The notes under the pieces are model-generated. The model made no database searches. It saw nothing but the letters and a program-made list of their open reading frames with translations, and was not told the DNA's origin. The position numbers and the translations under genes were made by a program. Source: CBDAPI01 sp964565865 (GTDB taxonomy: Bacteria; Acidobacteriota; UBA6911; RPQK01; CBDAPI01). Taken from it: a stretch of DNA of 64,000 nucleotides. The stretch is taken from positions 1 through 64,000 of the forward strand of contig CAZMGM010000009.1 in the NCBI GenBank assembly GCA_964565865.1. Reading direction: 5' to 3'. Shown piece after piece: positions 42,210 through 53,125 of this stretch; positions within the stretch are counted from its first letter, which is position 1, and every line of letters starts with the position of its first letter.

Positions 42210-43616
42210 CTAGCTTCTGCCAATCCCAGCACCTACCTTCTCCAGCGCTGCCACAATCTCTTCCTCCTCCCCTTCCAGGACGGTGCGCAGGTCGATCAAC
42301 AGGCGGTCTTTTTCGATGCGGACCATGATGGGAGGCCGGTGAAGCCGAAGCCCTTCCTCGATCTGATTCGGGGTATGGAGCGAGGAGTTCACGCACAGGA
42401 CCGGGCCGGCGATCTGCTGACCGGGTGCCGACCCTCCCCCCACTACGGATTCCGCTTCCTCAATGCTGATGTCCAGGGCCTTGCTCTGGAGGCGAGCGGC
42501 GACTCGTTCTGTGCGTGTCCGCAACTCAGCCCCCGAGGTAGAAATCATCCTTCTCACCTCAATTCCACTGGTTTCTCGATTCTGCTCGTACTCCAGGAGA
42601 GTGTGCTCCAGCAGTGCACAGGTCACCTTGTCAATTCTGAGGGCGCGCATCATCGGGTTCCTACGTACTTTTTCGAGGAGGTCCCGCTTTCCTAGAATAA
42701 TGCCCGCCTGGGGGCCCCCGAGCACCTTGTCGCCGCTAAAACAGACCAGGCTGGCACCCTGTTCGAGGGACGACTTGACACTCGGCTCGTCCTGGAGGGA
42801 CGGATCCGGAGAGTCGAAAAGCAGGCCGCTTCCAACGTCATGGGCCAGGGGAACGGATGTTCGGGCAGAGAGTGCGACTAGTTGTTCCAGAGTAGGAGAC
42901 TGGGTAAAACCGACGATTCGATAGTTGCTGGGGTGGACCGACAGAATCAGTCCGGTGTCCTCATCCACCGCCTGGGCGAAATCTTCTTTCCTTGTCTTGT
43001 TCGTAGTGCCCACTTCCTGGAGCCGGGCGCCACTGCGTTGCATAATCTCTGGAATCCGAAAGGAGCCGCCGATCTCAACCAGCTCTCCCCTGGAGACCAG
43101 AACCTTTTTCCCCAGGGCAAACGTGTTCAGGATAAGTAAGAGGGCGGCCGCATTGTTGTTGCAGACTGTCGCGGCACGGCACCCTACGAGGCGGGTCAGC
43201 AGTGCTTCCAGGTGCCGATCCCGATGTCCTCGGGTTCCTTTGTTCAGGTCGAGTTCAAGGTTGGAGTAGCCGGCAGCCAGGTCAAGTGCCTTTCCTGCTA
43301 TTTTTCGGGACATCGGAGCACGGCCCAGGTTGGTGTGAATAATCACTCCCGTAGCGTTCACGACCCTCCTCAAAGAAGGCGCGAGCCGTTGTTCTAAGGA
43401 GTTCCGGATAGCGGCAGGTAATTGTTCGATTCGGGATCTCAGCTTCTCGGAATCAAGCTTGCCGCTGCGGGTGGTCTGGCGCAGTCGATCAAGGTGGCCG
43501 CGGATTTCGTTCACCACTAGCTCCCTCGAGTATTGCTCGAAGAGATCTTCAACCACCGGATCCTCACAGAGCTGGTCGACGGCCGGGATGAGACGGAGAG
43601 AACTCGATTGGGTCAC
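42210..43616 (-). CDS. selA: L-seryl-tRNA(Sec) selenium transferase
   Basis: PLP enzyme that converts Ser-tRNA(Sec) to Sec-tRNA(Sec) with selenophosphate. The 468-residue protein has the family sequence: N-terminal IPAVDQLCEDP, VINATGVIIHTNLGRAP-type block (RRVVNATGVIIHTNLGRAPM), YSNLELDLNKGTRGHRD, VGTTNKTRKEDF and the PLP-lysine site FSGDKVLGGPQAGI. Normal length. Neither selB, selD nor a tRNA-Sec is visible nearby and no clear selenoprotein is in the window. The GTG start lies 6 nt after a TATAAT box. Confidence 0.93.
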   Translation of the reverse strand: MTQSSSLRLIPAVDQLCEDPVVEDLFEQYSRELVVNEIRGHLDRLRQTTRSGKLDSEKLRSRIEQLPAAIRNSLEQRLAPSLRRVVNATGVIIHTNLGRAPMSRKIAGKALDLAAGYSNLELDLNKGTRGHRDRHLEALLTRLVGCRAATVCNNNAAALLLILNTFALGKKVLVSRGELVEIGGSFRIPEIMQRSGARLQEVGTTNKTRKEDFAQAVDEDTGLILSVHPSNYRIVGFTQSPTLEQLVALSARTSVPLAHDVGSGLLFDSPDPSLQDEPSVKSSLEQGASLVCFSGDKVLGGPQAGIILGKRDLLEKVRRNPMMRALRIDKVTCALLEHTLLEYEQNRETSGIEVRRMISTSGAELRTRTERVAARLQSKALDISIEEAESVVGGGSAPGQQIAGPVLCVNSSLHTPNQIEEGLRLHRPPIMVRIEKDRLLIDLRTVLEGEEEEIVAALEKVGAGIGRS

Positions 43617-43622
43617 TCGACT

Positions 43623-43628
43623 ATTATA
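43623..43628 (-). promoter_or_regulatory. -10 box directly before selA
   Basis: Perfect TATAAT on the minus strand, 6 nt upstream of the selA GTG, with no Shine-Dalgarno between; transcription would begin at or next to the start codon, suggesting a leaderless mRNA. No good -35. Confidence 0.45.
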
Positions 43629-43644
43629 CGGTGTGCTCCTTTGG

Positions 43645-43750
43645 CAGTTGAAAGTTCAAAGTTAAGGGTTGATGCCGGGAGTTCCGGTAGACAGCTCCAG
43701 AAAACCTTCAACTTTCAACCTTTAACCTGCAACCTCTACCCGGTAACCTG
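43645..43750. repeat. Heptad-repeat element (7-nt period), inverted arrays
   Basis: Left array: CAGTTGA AAGTTCA, AAGTTAA, GGGTTGA (43645-43672). Right array, seven units from 43702: AAACCTT, CAACTTT, CAACCTT, TAACCTG, CAACCTC, TACCCGG, TAACCTG. The arrays are complementary in sense (AAGTTGA versus TCAACTT) and separated by about 30 bp. The clearest example of the family; it lies between divergent selA and purH and ends 9 nt before the purH ATG. Confidence 0.75.
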
Positions 43751-43758
43751 GGGGACAG

Positions 43759-45306
43759 ATGATAAAGATCCAAACGGCTCTGATCAGCGTCTCGGATAAG
43801 AAGGGAGTGGCCCGCTTCGCCGCCGCTCTCAGCGAACTGGGAGTCCAACTGATTTCCACCGGGGGTACGGCCAGGACTTTGCAGGAGGCGGGACTCGAGA
43901 TCATCAGGGTCTCGGAGCGCACGGGCTTTCCCGAGATCCTGGACGGCCGAGTCAAGACGCTGCATCCTCGGATCCATGCTGCGATCCTGGCTCGGCACTC
44001 AGATGCGGATCATCTCCGGACTCTGGAGGAACTTGAGATCGATCCCATCGAGCTGGTCGTCGTCAACCTGTACCCCTTTGCCCGTACCATCGCACGATCC
44101 CAGGTCACTCGGGCACAAGCTATTGAGAAGATTGACATCGGAGGACCCACTCTGGTGCGCGCGGCAGCCAAGAACTCCGACTCCATAACTGTGGTCGTGG
44201 AGCGGGAAGACTACCCGAGAGTGATTGCCGAGATGAAGGCTGGAGATGGATGCGTGTCCCTGCCCCTTCGACAGGACCTTGCGGCCAAGGCTTTTCAGCA
44301 CACGGCAGCCTACGACGCCGCTATTGCTGCCTGGCTGGAGAGTAGTGGTCGGTCGCAGCCAGACGAGCTTCCAGCCCGGGTAGCCCTGAACCTGGGCAAG
44401 GTAAAAACCCTGCGCTACGGAGAGAATCCCCATCAGCGAGCCGGCCTTTATTCCTCAGGAAAAACGGCGGGCCTCCCGGCCGGTGTCCAGCATCAGGGAA
44501 AAGACCTCTCCTTCAACAACTTGGTTGACATGGACTCGGCCTGGCAGCTGTGCAAAGAGTTTGATCGAACCACCTGCTGCATCATCAAGCACAACAATCC
44601 CTGTGGTGCTGCTGTGGCGGACTCTCCCGCACCGGCTTTTGAGAGAGCACTGGAGTGCGATCCCGTCTCGGCCTTTGGCTCGGTGATCGCATTCAACCAC
44701 AGTGTTGACGGATTGACGGCCGAGAAGATGAGCGGGCTGTTCGTCGAGGTTGTCATTGCTCCCGGTTTTTGCGCCGAGGCGCTGAAAATCTTCTCCAGAA
44801 AGAAGAACTTGAGAGTCATCGAAATGCCTTGGGAATCCGGCGCTTCCGGCAAGATCGACATTCGTTCCATCGAGGGCGGGTTTCTGGTCCAGGACCGTGA
44901 TGTCTTTTTCGTCAAAGGCGAGGATCTTCGAGTGGTCAGCAAGGCAAGGCCGACGGATGATCAGATTCGGGATCTGCTGTTCTCATGGATCGTGTGCAAG
45001 CACGTCAAGTCCAATGCGATCGTACTGGCCAGAGACGAGCAGACGCTGGGCGTTGGTGCTGGCCAGATGAGCCGGGTCGACTCGGTGGAATTGTCCGTGA
45101 GAAAATCGAATCTCCCGCTCACCGGCTCAGTGATGGCCAGCGATGCCTTTTTTCCTTTTTCTGACTCCATAGAGGTTGCCGCCCGGGTCGGGGTCAATGC
45201 GGTGATTCAGCCCGGGGGCTCGATGCGCGACGACGAGGTTATTGAAGCAGCAGATCGGCACGGCATGAGCATGGTCCTGACAGGAATTCGGCATTTTCAC
45301 CACTGA
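43759..45306 (+). CDS. purH: Bifunctional AICAR transformylase/IMP cyclohydrolase
   Basis: Catalyses the last two steps of IMP synthesis. The 515-residue protein has an N-terminal MGS-like cyclohydrolase domain (residues 1-140: LISVSDKKGVARFA, LISTGGTARTLQ, TGFPEILDGRVKTLHPRIHA) and a C-terminal transformylase domain with LRYGENPHQRAGLY, the catalytic KHNNPCGAA and GAGQMSRVDS, ending LTGIRHFHH. All conserved. purA is elsewhere in the window; no purine operon is formed here. Confidence 0.97.
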   Translation: MIKIQTALISVSDKKGVARFAAALSELGVQLISTGGTARTLQEAGLEIIRVSERTGFPEILDGRVKTLHPRIHAAILARHSDADHLRTLEELEIDPIELVVVNLYPFARTIARSQVTRAQAIEKIDIGGPTLVRAAAKNSDSITVVVEREDYPRVIAEMKAGDGCVSLPLRQDLAAKAFQHTAAYDAAIAAWLESSGRSQPDELPARVALNLGKVKTLRYGENPHQRAGLYSSGKTAGLPAGVQHQGKDLSFNNLVDMDSAWQLCKEFDRTTCCIIKHNNPCGAAVADSPAPAFERALECDPVSAFGSVIAFNHSVDGLTAEKMSGLFVEVVIAPGFCAEALKIFSRKKNLRVIEMPWESGASGKIDIRSIEGGFLVQDRDVFFVKGEDLRVVSKARPTDDQIRDLLFSWIVCKHVKSNAIVLARDEQTLGVGAGQMSRVDSVELSVRKSNLPLTGSVMASDAFFPFSDSIEVAARVGVNAVIQPGGSMRDDEVIEAADRHGMSMVLTGIRHFHH

Positions 45307-45310
45307 AAAA

Positions 45311-45336
45311 GGGACAATCTACTCTGTCCCCGTTTT
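45311..45336 (+). terminator. Candidate terminator of purH
   Basis: GGGACA (45311-45316) and TGTCCC (45325-45330) pair around an 8-nt loop, followed by CGTTTTC. Immediately after the purH stop. A modest terminator. Confidence 0.5.
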
Positions 45337-45359
45337 CAACATCTGGGTATCATTAGGAA

Positions 45360-46121
45360 GTGCTTCTTGTCATTGATATCGGCAACACGAATGTTGTGGC
45401 CGGAGTCTTTTCAGGTTCGGAACTCATCTGCTCCTGGAGGATTGCGACCCGCCAGGACAGGACTTCCGACGAATACGGCGTTCTGTTTTCGGACCTCTTT
45501 CACCGACACGACATCTCGCCGCGGGAAATTGAGTCGATTGTCATCTCATCGGTGGTGCCTCCCCTGAACGACCGCTTCCTGGAGTTGTCAGAAAGGTTCT
45601 TCGGCAACCGTCCGAGTTTCGTTGAGCCGGACTCTCAGAGGGTGCTAGAGATTCGCTACGAGCCAGTATCCGATGTAGGGGCCGACCGAATCGTCAATGC
45701 CGTCGCCGCGCTGACGATGCTCAAACCACCTCTCATCGTCGTCGACTTTGGAACCGCCACTACTTTTGATGCAGTTGATGCCTCCCGGACCTATGTAGGA
45801 GGAGTCATCGCACCGGGGGCAGGAATCTCCGCCGAGGCTCTTTTCCTGAGAGCCTCGAGGCTGCCCCGAATCGAGATTCACAGACCCGAGAGGACGGTGG
45901 GAACGTCAACGGTGAAAAGCATGCAGTCAGGACTCTATTACGGGTACATTGGGCTCGTCGACGGCATTATCGAGCGCATGAAGAGGGAACTCGGAGAAGC
46001 GGCGGTGATTGCTACGGGCGGCCTGGCTCCCCTGATCTGTGAAGAGTCTGTTCATATCCAGAGAATCGAAAAGGATCTGACTCTTTTAGGATTAAGAGAA
46101 TTTAATATCCAAAATTTTTAG
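45360..46121 (+). CDS. coaX: Type III pantothenate kinase
   Basis: Phosphorylates pantothenate, the first step of CoA synthesis; type III enzymes are not feedback-inhibited by CoA. The 253-residue protein has the ASKHA-fold phosphate motif LLVIDIGNTNVVAGVF, the VGADRIVNAVAAL block, VDFGTATTFDAVDA and GGVIAPGAGISAEALF. Start is GTG. Towards its 3' end the DNA becomes AT-rich (TTTAATATCCAAAATTTTTAG). The next gene begins 10 nt after the stop. Confidence 0.95.
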   Translation: MLLVIDIGNTNVVAGVFSGSELICSWRIATRQDRTSDEYGVLFSDLFHRHDISPREIESIVISSVVPPLNDRFLELSERFFGNRPSFVEPDSQRVLEIRYEPVSDVGADRIVNAVAALTMLKPPLIVVDFGTATTFDAVDASRTYVGGVIAPGAGISAEALFLRASRLPRIEIHRPERTVGTSTVKSMQSGLYYGYIGLVDGIIERMKRELGEAAVIATGGLAPLICEESVHIQRIEKDLTLLGLREFNIQNF

Positions 46122-46131
46122 ATAATCTTAG

Positions 46132-46815
46132 TTGTCAAACTACTTTAACTACTTTACAGAGATTGAAGAACACTTCTCACGACTTCGCCAGCGTCACCTC
46201 TTCGTCTCTCCGATGGACTGGTGCCTGATTGAACTCTGGAAAAACAGTGGGATCCCCCTCCATGTTGTACTACGGGGAATCGACCGCAGCTTCAAAGGGG
46301 CTGTCTCCTCGGGCAAGAGACCTCCCCGGACTCTTTATTACTGTCATCCGGGAGTGACAGAGGCATTCGAGCAACATCAGGTCGCGCATGTTGGCGCCGG
46401 AGAAGAGGATCGTCAGACTGAGCCATCGGCATTTAACAAGGAACAGGTGGAGAGACTCTTGCAGGACCTGTCCACAGCCCTGGCAGGCGAAGAAGCCGAG
46501 GACTTCCAGCGTGCCAGATCGAGGCTGGCCAGCCTGGCGGAGGAGTTGCGAGAGCAGTCCCGACCGAATTACGAGGAAGTAGATCGATCGTTGAGCCACA
46601 TCGGAGGACTGGTGGCCGGTGCCCTGTTGAAAGCGCAGGACCGCGACTCACGCCGGGAGGTGAGAAAGGGAATCCGAAAAGATCTACATGTTTACCGAAA
46701 GCATCTTTCCGCGGAGTCCTACCAGGAGCTCTTCGAGACCTATCTGAGCCGCCAGGTGATCGAGAATCGAGGGTTGCCCCCTTTTAGTCTTTTCGACCTG
46801 GATTCGAGTCTTTGA
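46132..46815 (+). CDS. Conserved-looking hypothetical protein next to coaX
   Basis: A 227-residue soluble protein I cannot name. The N-terminal 70 residues are the most ordered-looking (YFNYFTEIEEHFSRLRQRHL, SPMDWCLIELWKNSGIPLHV, LRGIDRSFKG), followed by a long charged helical region, probably coiled-coil (about 100-190), and a C-terminal segment rich in arginine (QDRDSRREVRKGIRKDLHVY). The LRGIDRSF segment suggests a short DNA-binding or protein-binding fold, but this is speculative. Start is TTG without a clear ribosome site, consistent with coupling to coaX. Confidence 0.6.
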   Translation: MSNYFNYFTEIEEHFSRLRQRHLFVSPMDWCLIELWKNSGIPLHVVLRGIDRSFKGAVSSGKRPPRTLYYCHPGVTEAFEQHQVAHVGAGEEDRQTEPSAFNKEQVERLLQDLSTALAGEEAEDFQRARSRLASLAEELREQSRPNYEEVDRSLSHIGGLVAGALLKAQDRDSRREVRKGIRKDLHVYRKHLSAESYQELFETYLSRQVIENRGLPPFSLFDLDSSL

Positions 46816-46977
46816 TCGGTTTCCGAGTTCGAGGTTGAAATGTTAGCCATACATACCTCCTAAACAGGTAGGGCCGGGGGGTTCTTCGGCCGCATACTCC
46901 TATAGAGCCGTCAGCTATCGTGTTTTGTTAACAAGAAGGGAAAAAATTTGAAAAAGTTTGGGGATCCGAGGGGCTCG

Positions 46978-47303
46978 CTACGCGAGCTGCCGGGCCTTCT
47001 TTCTCAGACGATGCATTTGGACGCGGAGGGAGCCTGAAGTTGTACCCAAGATCTCAGCAGCCTGATCATATGACTTACCCTGCAGGATTAGATCAACTAT
47101 CTGGCGTTGTTGCGGCGCGTCACGGCCGTGCGAATGTAGACCTTCGGCTTATCGGCTCTCGCCCATATTTTGCCTAGGGTTGCCTCGTAGAACAAGTAGT
47201 ACAAGGCTAGGCGAGTGGCTTGTACATCATTCTCACTGGGATCGAGGTTCCAGTTATCATTGCATCCAAGCTTCGGCAGCGCTTTGCCTAGCTGCTCTAA
47301 TAC
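46978..47303 (-). pseudogene. Sigma-70-like factor remnant with frameshift
   Basis: Two minus-strand frames together read as the end of an RNA-polymerase sigma-type protein. The first (to TAG at 47097) gives NDVQATRLALYYLFYEATL and KPKVYIRTAVTRRNNAR; the second, overlapping it (47148 down to TAG at 46978), gives APQQRQIVDLILQGKSYDQA, AEILGTTSGSLRVQMHRLRK, a helix-turn-helix like sigma region 4. Neither frame has a good start codon; upstream is a stop (47304-47306). I infer one ancestral gene broken by a frameshift and truncated at the 5' end. It lies in the AT-richer island. Confidence 0.6.
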
Positions 47304-47306
47304 TTA

Positions 47307-47502
47307 CAGTAATGAATATACGGAAGGGATCTGGCAGAATCAGGTGGGTGTAACACCTTTAGTATTACCACTTTCCATCAATTACCATAGTTTCAGGGAG
47401 GATCGTCATCCTATCGATTTGGTGCACGAGAAGGAATTCTTGGCAGCCCAGATCTGATGTGAGACTATTTGGACTTGTCTAGCAAAAACTTGGAGTACAA
47501 CG
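47307..47502. other. Gap upstream of the dehydrogenase
   Basis: About 200 bp of AT-rich sequence with no recognised gene, RNA or repeat between the sigma-like remnant and the dehydrogenase. The stretch 46816-46977 on the other side of the remnant likewise holds no gene, only a GGCCG/CGGCC hairpin near 46872-46892. Confidence 0.4.
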
Positions 47503-48468
47503 ATGGCGACACTTAAAGTAGTTATTGGTACTGATCATGTTGGTAGCCAATACGTTGATGAATTGATTGACACTTTTCCCGAAATCGATTTTGTCACGGC
47601 CTATGACCCCAAGGACCATAAGGCGGCGATTCGTGATGCGGATGCCTTTTTTGGCTGGCCTGATGATCAGGCGTTCTCCGCTGCACGGCAACTAAAATGG
47701 ATTGCCTGTCCGGGTATGGGAATCGACAAGATTGTTGCTTATCAGAACATCGTTGACTCGGACGTACCGATTACTAACGCTCCTGGCACTCACGTCACAT
47801 CGATGGCAGACCATGTCGTAGGTGCCATGATCGGTTTGACCCACAGGTTTCAAGAGGCCTTTGAAGATCGGAAAAAGAAAATCTGGGATACGCAAAAGTA
47901 TGCCTCACGTATAACTGAATTAACTGGTACAACGGTTGGTATATTTGGTCTTGGTGCGATTGGAAGGGCGGTTGCAGATCGCGTCGCTGCTTTCGGCACG
48001 ACGACCTTCGCAATCGACCCTGGTCCGGTGAATATTCCAGCTAGCGTCCGTGAGTGTTGGAACCTAGATCGGATAGATGATCTGTGCCGAATGTCTAACT
48101 TTCTGGTGATTGCAGCACCAGTTCTTGAAAACACTCGGAATTCGATTGATGCTCGTCGAATAGCTGTGATGCCTAAAGGAAGTTACATTATTATTATTTC
48201 TCGTGGAGAGATCGTGGATGAAGATGCTATGTGTGATGCACTTGCATCGGGGCATCTAGCGGGTGCAGCTCTAGATGCCACAGCGGTAGAGCCACTTGAC
48301 GAAAAATCTAGGCTTTGGAGTCTTGAGAATGTGATTTTAACTCCCCACTCCTCTGCGTTAACGCCCGAGTTATATGAGATGCGGCGTCAAGCGTTTAAGG
48401 CAAATCTCCGAAATTTTTTAGCTGGTGAGCCACTAGAAAACATTTGTGATAAGACAGCAGGCTTTTAA
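47503..48468 (+). CDS. D-2-hydroxyacid dehydrogenase, AT-rich, probably acquired
   Basis: A 321-residue NAD(P)-dependent D-isomer-specific 2-hydroxyacid dehydrogenase, possibly a glyoxylate/hydroxypyruvate reductase. Rossmann motif GIFGLGAIGRAVADR (about 148-162), catalytic Arg in IISRGEIVDE, Glu in TAVEPLDEKS and His in LTPHSSALTPE form the expected triad. Codons end in A/T far more often than in neighbouring genes (visible in runs such as ATTATTATTATTTCTCG), and it stands alone next to a decayed sigma-like gene, which suggests horizontal acquisition. Substrate not identifiable. Confidence 0.88.
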   Translation: MATLKVVIGTDHVGSQYVDELIDTFPEIDFVTAYDPKDHKAAIRDADAFFGWPDDQAFSAARQLKWIACPGMGIDKIVAYQNIVDSDVPITNAPGTHVTSMADHVVGAMIGLTHRFQEAFEDRKKKIWDTQKYASRITELTGTTVGIFGLGAIGRAVADRVAAFGTTTFAIDPGPVNIPASVRECWNLDRIDDLCRMSNFLVIAAPVLENTRNSIDARRIAVMPKGSYIIIISRGEIVDEDAMCDALASGHLAGAALDATAVEPLDEKSRLWSLENVILTPHSSALTPELYEMRRQAFKANLRNFLAGEPLENICDKTAGF

Positions 48469-48537
48469 TGCCTAATGGGAGCTACCGGATCTTCACAAAT
48501 TTGGCTGGAACGCCTGTGGCCCAGGGTCTACATCCCG

Positions 48538-49617
48538 TCAGCCGCTGCGGCCCTTGAGGTCGAGAAAGATGGTCTCGCCTCGATGCCCGAAGGACGGAAC
48601 CGAACGTATAAGGACAACCCGCAGCAACCCTGCAGCGAATCCCAGGACCAGGACGACCAGGAAAAGAACGCCCGTGGAAACGATGGACTGCGTAATCACG
48701 CCGAGAAAAGTGACGATTTCTCCTCGCCCTCTTTCCATCTGGAGCAGCAGCGCGTCCTTTTCGTACACCCATTCCACGGTGGCCTTGTATTGAAGATCTC
48801 CCAGCACCTTTGTAGCGGCCGGCAGGGGACCCAGGAAGAGGCCAAGCAGGGGTCCCGAGCGCTTCATATAGATTCCATCTTTGGAGACCACGGACTGGAG
48901 TGCATCCTGAATCTTGACGGCGTAAGCGGCGGCGACCGACGCCGTAGGGTAGGCGAGTAACAGAAGTGGAAACCCATGAGGTTCGTAGCCGGCCAGAGCA
49001 GCCTCGGCTGCGTCTTCGAATCCCAGGTGAGAGATGAGCTGGGCGGGAATTATCGGATTCCGGGCCATGGCTTCCTGCCCCAGATAGAAACGGATCGAGG
49101 ACCGAATCAGATTTCGGTCTGGTAGCTGGAAGACGCTAGCCGGATGCAGATTCCGTTCGTCAATGGCCTTCTTGAGCCGGGGAGGGAACACAGTAAGCAA
49201 GTCGTGACTGGCGGCAGTACAACTCAGGACGAAAAAATAGTGCCCTCGCCAGAAAGCCACGCGATTGCCCAGTCGCAGATTCTCGATTCCTATGGGGAGT
49301 GAGTTCCCCTGTTCTCTCTGCTCGACTTCCCAAATCGAAAAGATACCGTAGGCAGCCTGGGTGTCGTCCATTTCGTAGACTTCCAGGACCGCGTCTCCGG
49401 GCCGGATGCGCCACGGAGAAAAGGAAAGCAAGCCATATTCTTGTAGGATTGCGTCCGTGAAGTCGGCCGCTGGAGACGCACTACCGGCTCTGACCGGGAC
49501 GATTTCATAATCAGCGAGATTGGGAACCAATGCGCTGAAGTCAGCCTTTGTATGTGGTGTCAGGAGGGCGACCAGCAAACCAATCGGAATCCACACTGAG
49601 TGCTTTTTCTTGAGCAT
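48538..49617 (-). CDS. Exported protein with C-terminal TM, DUF6599-like
   Basis: About 359 residues from the ATG at 49617: signal peptide (HSVWIPIGLLVALLTPHTKA), a globular domain with two similar sections (EVYEMDDTQAAYGIFSIW; FLVLSC-like FFVLSCTAASHDLL), and a C-terminal TM (TGVLFLVVLVLGFAAGLLRV) with a short cytoplasmic tail. The pattern fits DUF6599 family proteins common in Acidobacteria, as far as I recall; function unknown. An ATG 36 nt further upstream is also possible. Last gene of the ilvE-recX-alaS-transglycosylase run. Confidence 0.6.
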   Translation of the reverse strand: MLKKKHSVWIPIGLLVALLTPHTKADFSALVPNLADYEIVPVRAGSASPAADFTDAILQEYGLLSFSPWRIRPGDAVLEVYEMDDTQAAYGIFSIWEVEQREQGNSLPIGIENLRLGNRVAFWRGHYFFVLSCTAASHDLLTVFPPRLKKAIDERNLHPASVFQLPDRNLIRSSIRFYLGQEAMARNPIIPAQLISHLGFEDAAEAALAGYEPHGFPLLLLAYPTASVAAAYAVKIQDALQSVVSKDGIYMKRSGPLLGLFLGPLPAATKVLGDLQYKATVEWVYEKDALLLQMERGRGEIVTFLGVITQSIVSTGVLFLVVLVLGFAAGLLRVVLIRSVPSFGHRGETIFLDLKGRSG

Positions 49618-49726
49618 GTCATGTGCAATGCGCACGCAAGCGCGGCCTTTCATTCTAGCCTTTGGACGGGGTTCAGGGGAGATGGTTCCGTTTCTGAGTT
49701 TTGGAATCTGGGATTCGAGAGAAGCC

Positions 49727-50449
49727 TTACTTGTTGGCCACAATCCAGGGAGTATTGGTAAAGACGATGCGGCCGTCCTCGGTTTCGATGCGGTGAATCT
49801 GGAGCGAGGGAGTGGGAGCGTGTGTTTGATTCAGGGAATAGAGGCGGCTGACCTTCTTTAGATAAGCGCGTGTTTCCCGATATGGGGGTACTCCGCTGTG
49901 CATCAGAACAGCATTTTCACCGGCGTTGTAGGCAGCCACAGCTCTGGTCAGATCCTTGTCGAAATAGTCGAGCAGCCAGCGTAGATAGGTAACTCCTCCA
50001 CGAATGTTCTGCTCGGGGTCAAAGACGTCCACCACTCCGAAACGCTTCGCCGTGTCGGGGTGAAGCTGCATCAGTCCCTTGCAGTCCTTCCTGGATACTG
50101 CTTGTGGATTGAAGTCGCTTTCGACTTGGATGATAGCCTCCACCAGGTTGACATCCACTCCCTGCTCCCCGGATATCATTTCGATCAGGGGCTGAAATTG
50201 TCTCTGGCGAGCTGAGCGGGCCGGCTGCCGTTCGATACTCTCCCGGACCTGGCTCAGAGGTCCCTGGGGCAGGCCCGACGGTATGTTCGTCAGCACAAGG
50301 GACCCGTTCTCATCCACATAAGAACGAATATTTTCGGCGCTCAGTGAAGGGCAGCAGAGCAGGACAAGCAGACTAATCCCTCGTATAGTCACCTGTATAG
50401 GATGCCACAAGGAGTTGGGAAGTCGGCAAGAATATGTTCCAGATTTCAC
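49727..50449 (-). CDS. Lytic transglycosylase (SLT domain)
   Basis: Cleaves peptidoglycan glycan strands with 1,6-anhydro ring formation. The protein (240 residues, or about 221 if GTG at residue 20 is the start) has a signal peptide (ISLLVLLCCPSLSA), a short DUF4124-like beginning (SYVDENGSLVLTNIPSG) and the SLT domain: catalytic Glu in IIQVESDFNPQAVS, KGLMQLHPDTAKRFGV and VAAYNAGENAV. The C-terminus holds a second short YVD-like motif (IETEDGRIVFTN). It follows alaS by 3 nt, so is cotranscribed with it. Confidence 0.9.
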   Translation of the reverse strand: MKSGTYSCRLPNSLWHPIQVTIRGISLLVLLCCPSLSAENIRSYVDENGSLVLTNIPSGLPQGPLSQVRESIERQPARSARQRQFQPLIEMISGEQGVDVNLVEAIIQVESDFNPQAVSRKDCKGLMQLHPDTAKRFGVVDVFDPEQNIRGGVTYLRWLLDYFDKDLTRAVAAYNAGENAVLMHSGVPPYRETRAYLKKVSRLYSLNQTHAPTPSLQIHRIETEDGRIVFTNTPWIVANK

Positions 50450-50452
50450 GTT

Positions 50453-53092
<2,640 letters not shown>

Positions 53093-53125
53093 AAAGAATC
53101 TAGCAAAGAGACTGCTGGATGAACT

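Noticed and set aside
42133..42396. selB or another sel gene downstream of selA
   Set aside because: Only about 70 bp separate selA from the convergent flavoprotein gene, and the open frame there is an out-of-frame reading of selA.
46740..46850. Small minus-strand gene starting ATGGCTAACATT behind AGGAGGT
   Set aside because: Good ribosome site, but the frame closes after about 36 codons, lies antisense to a likely gene and shows no protein character.
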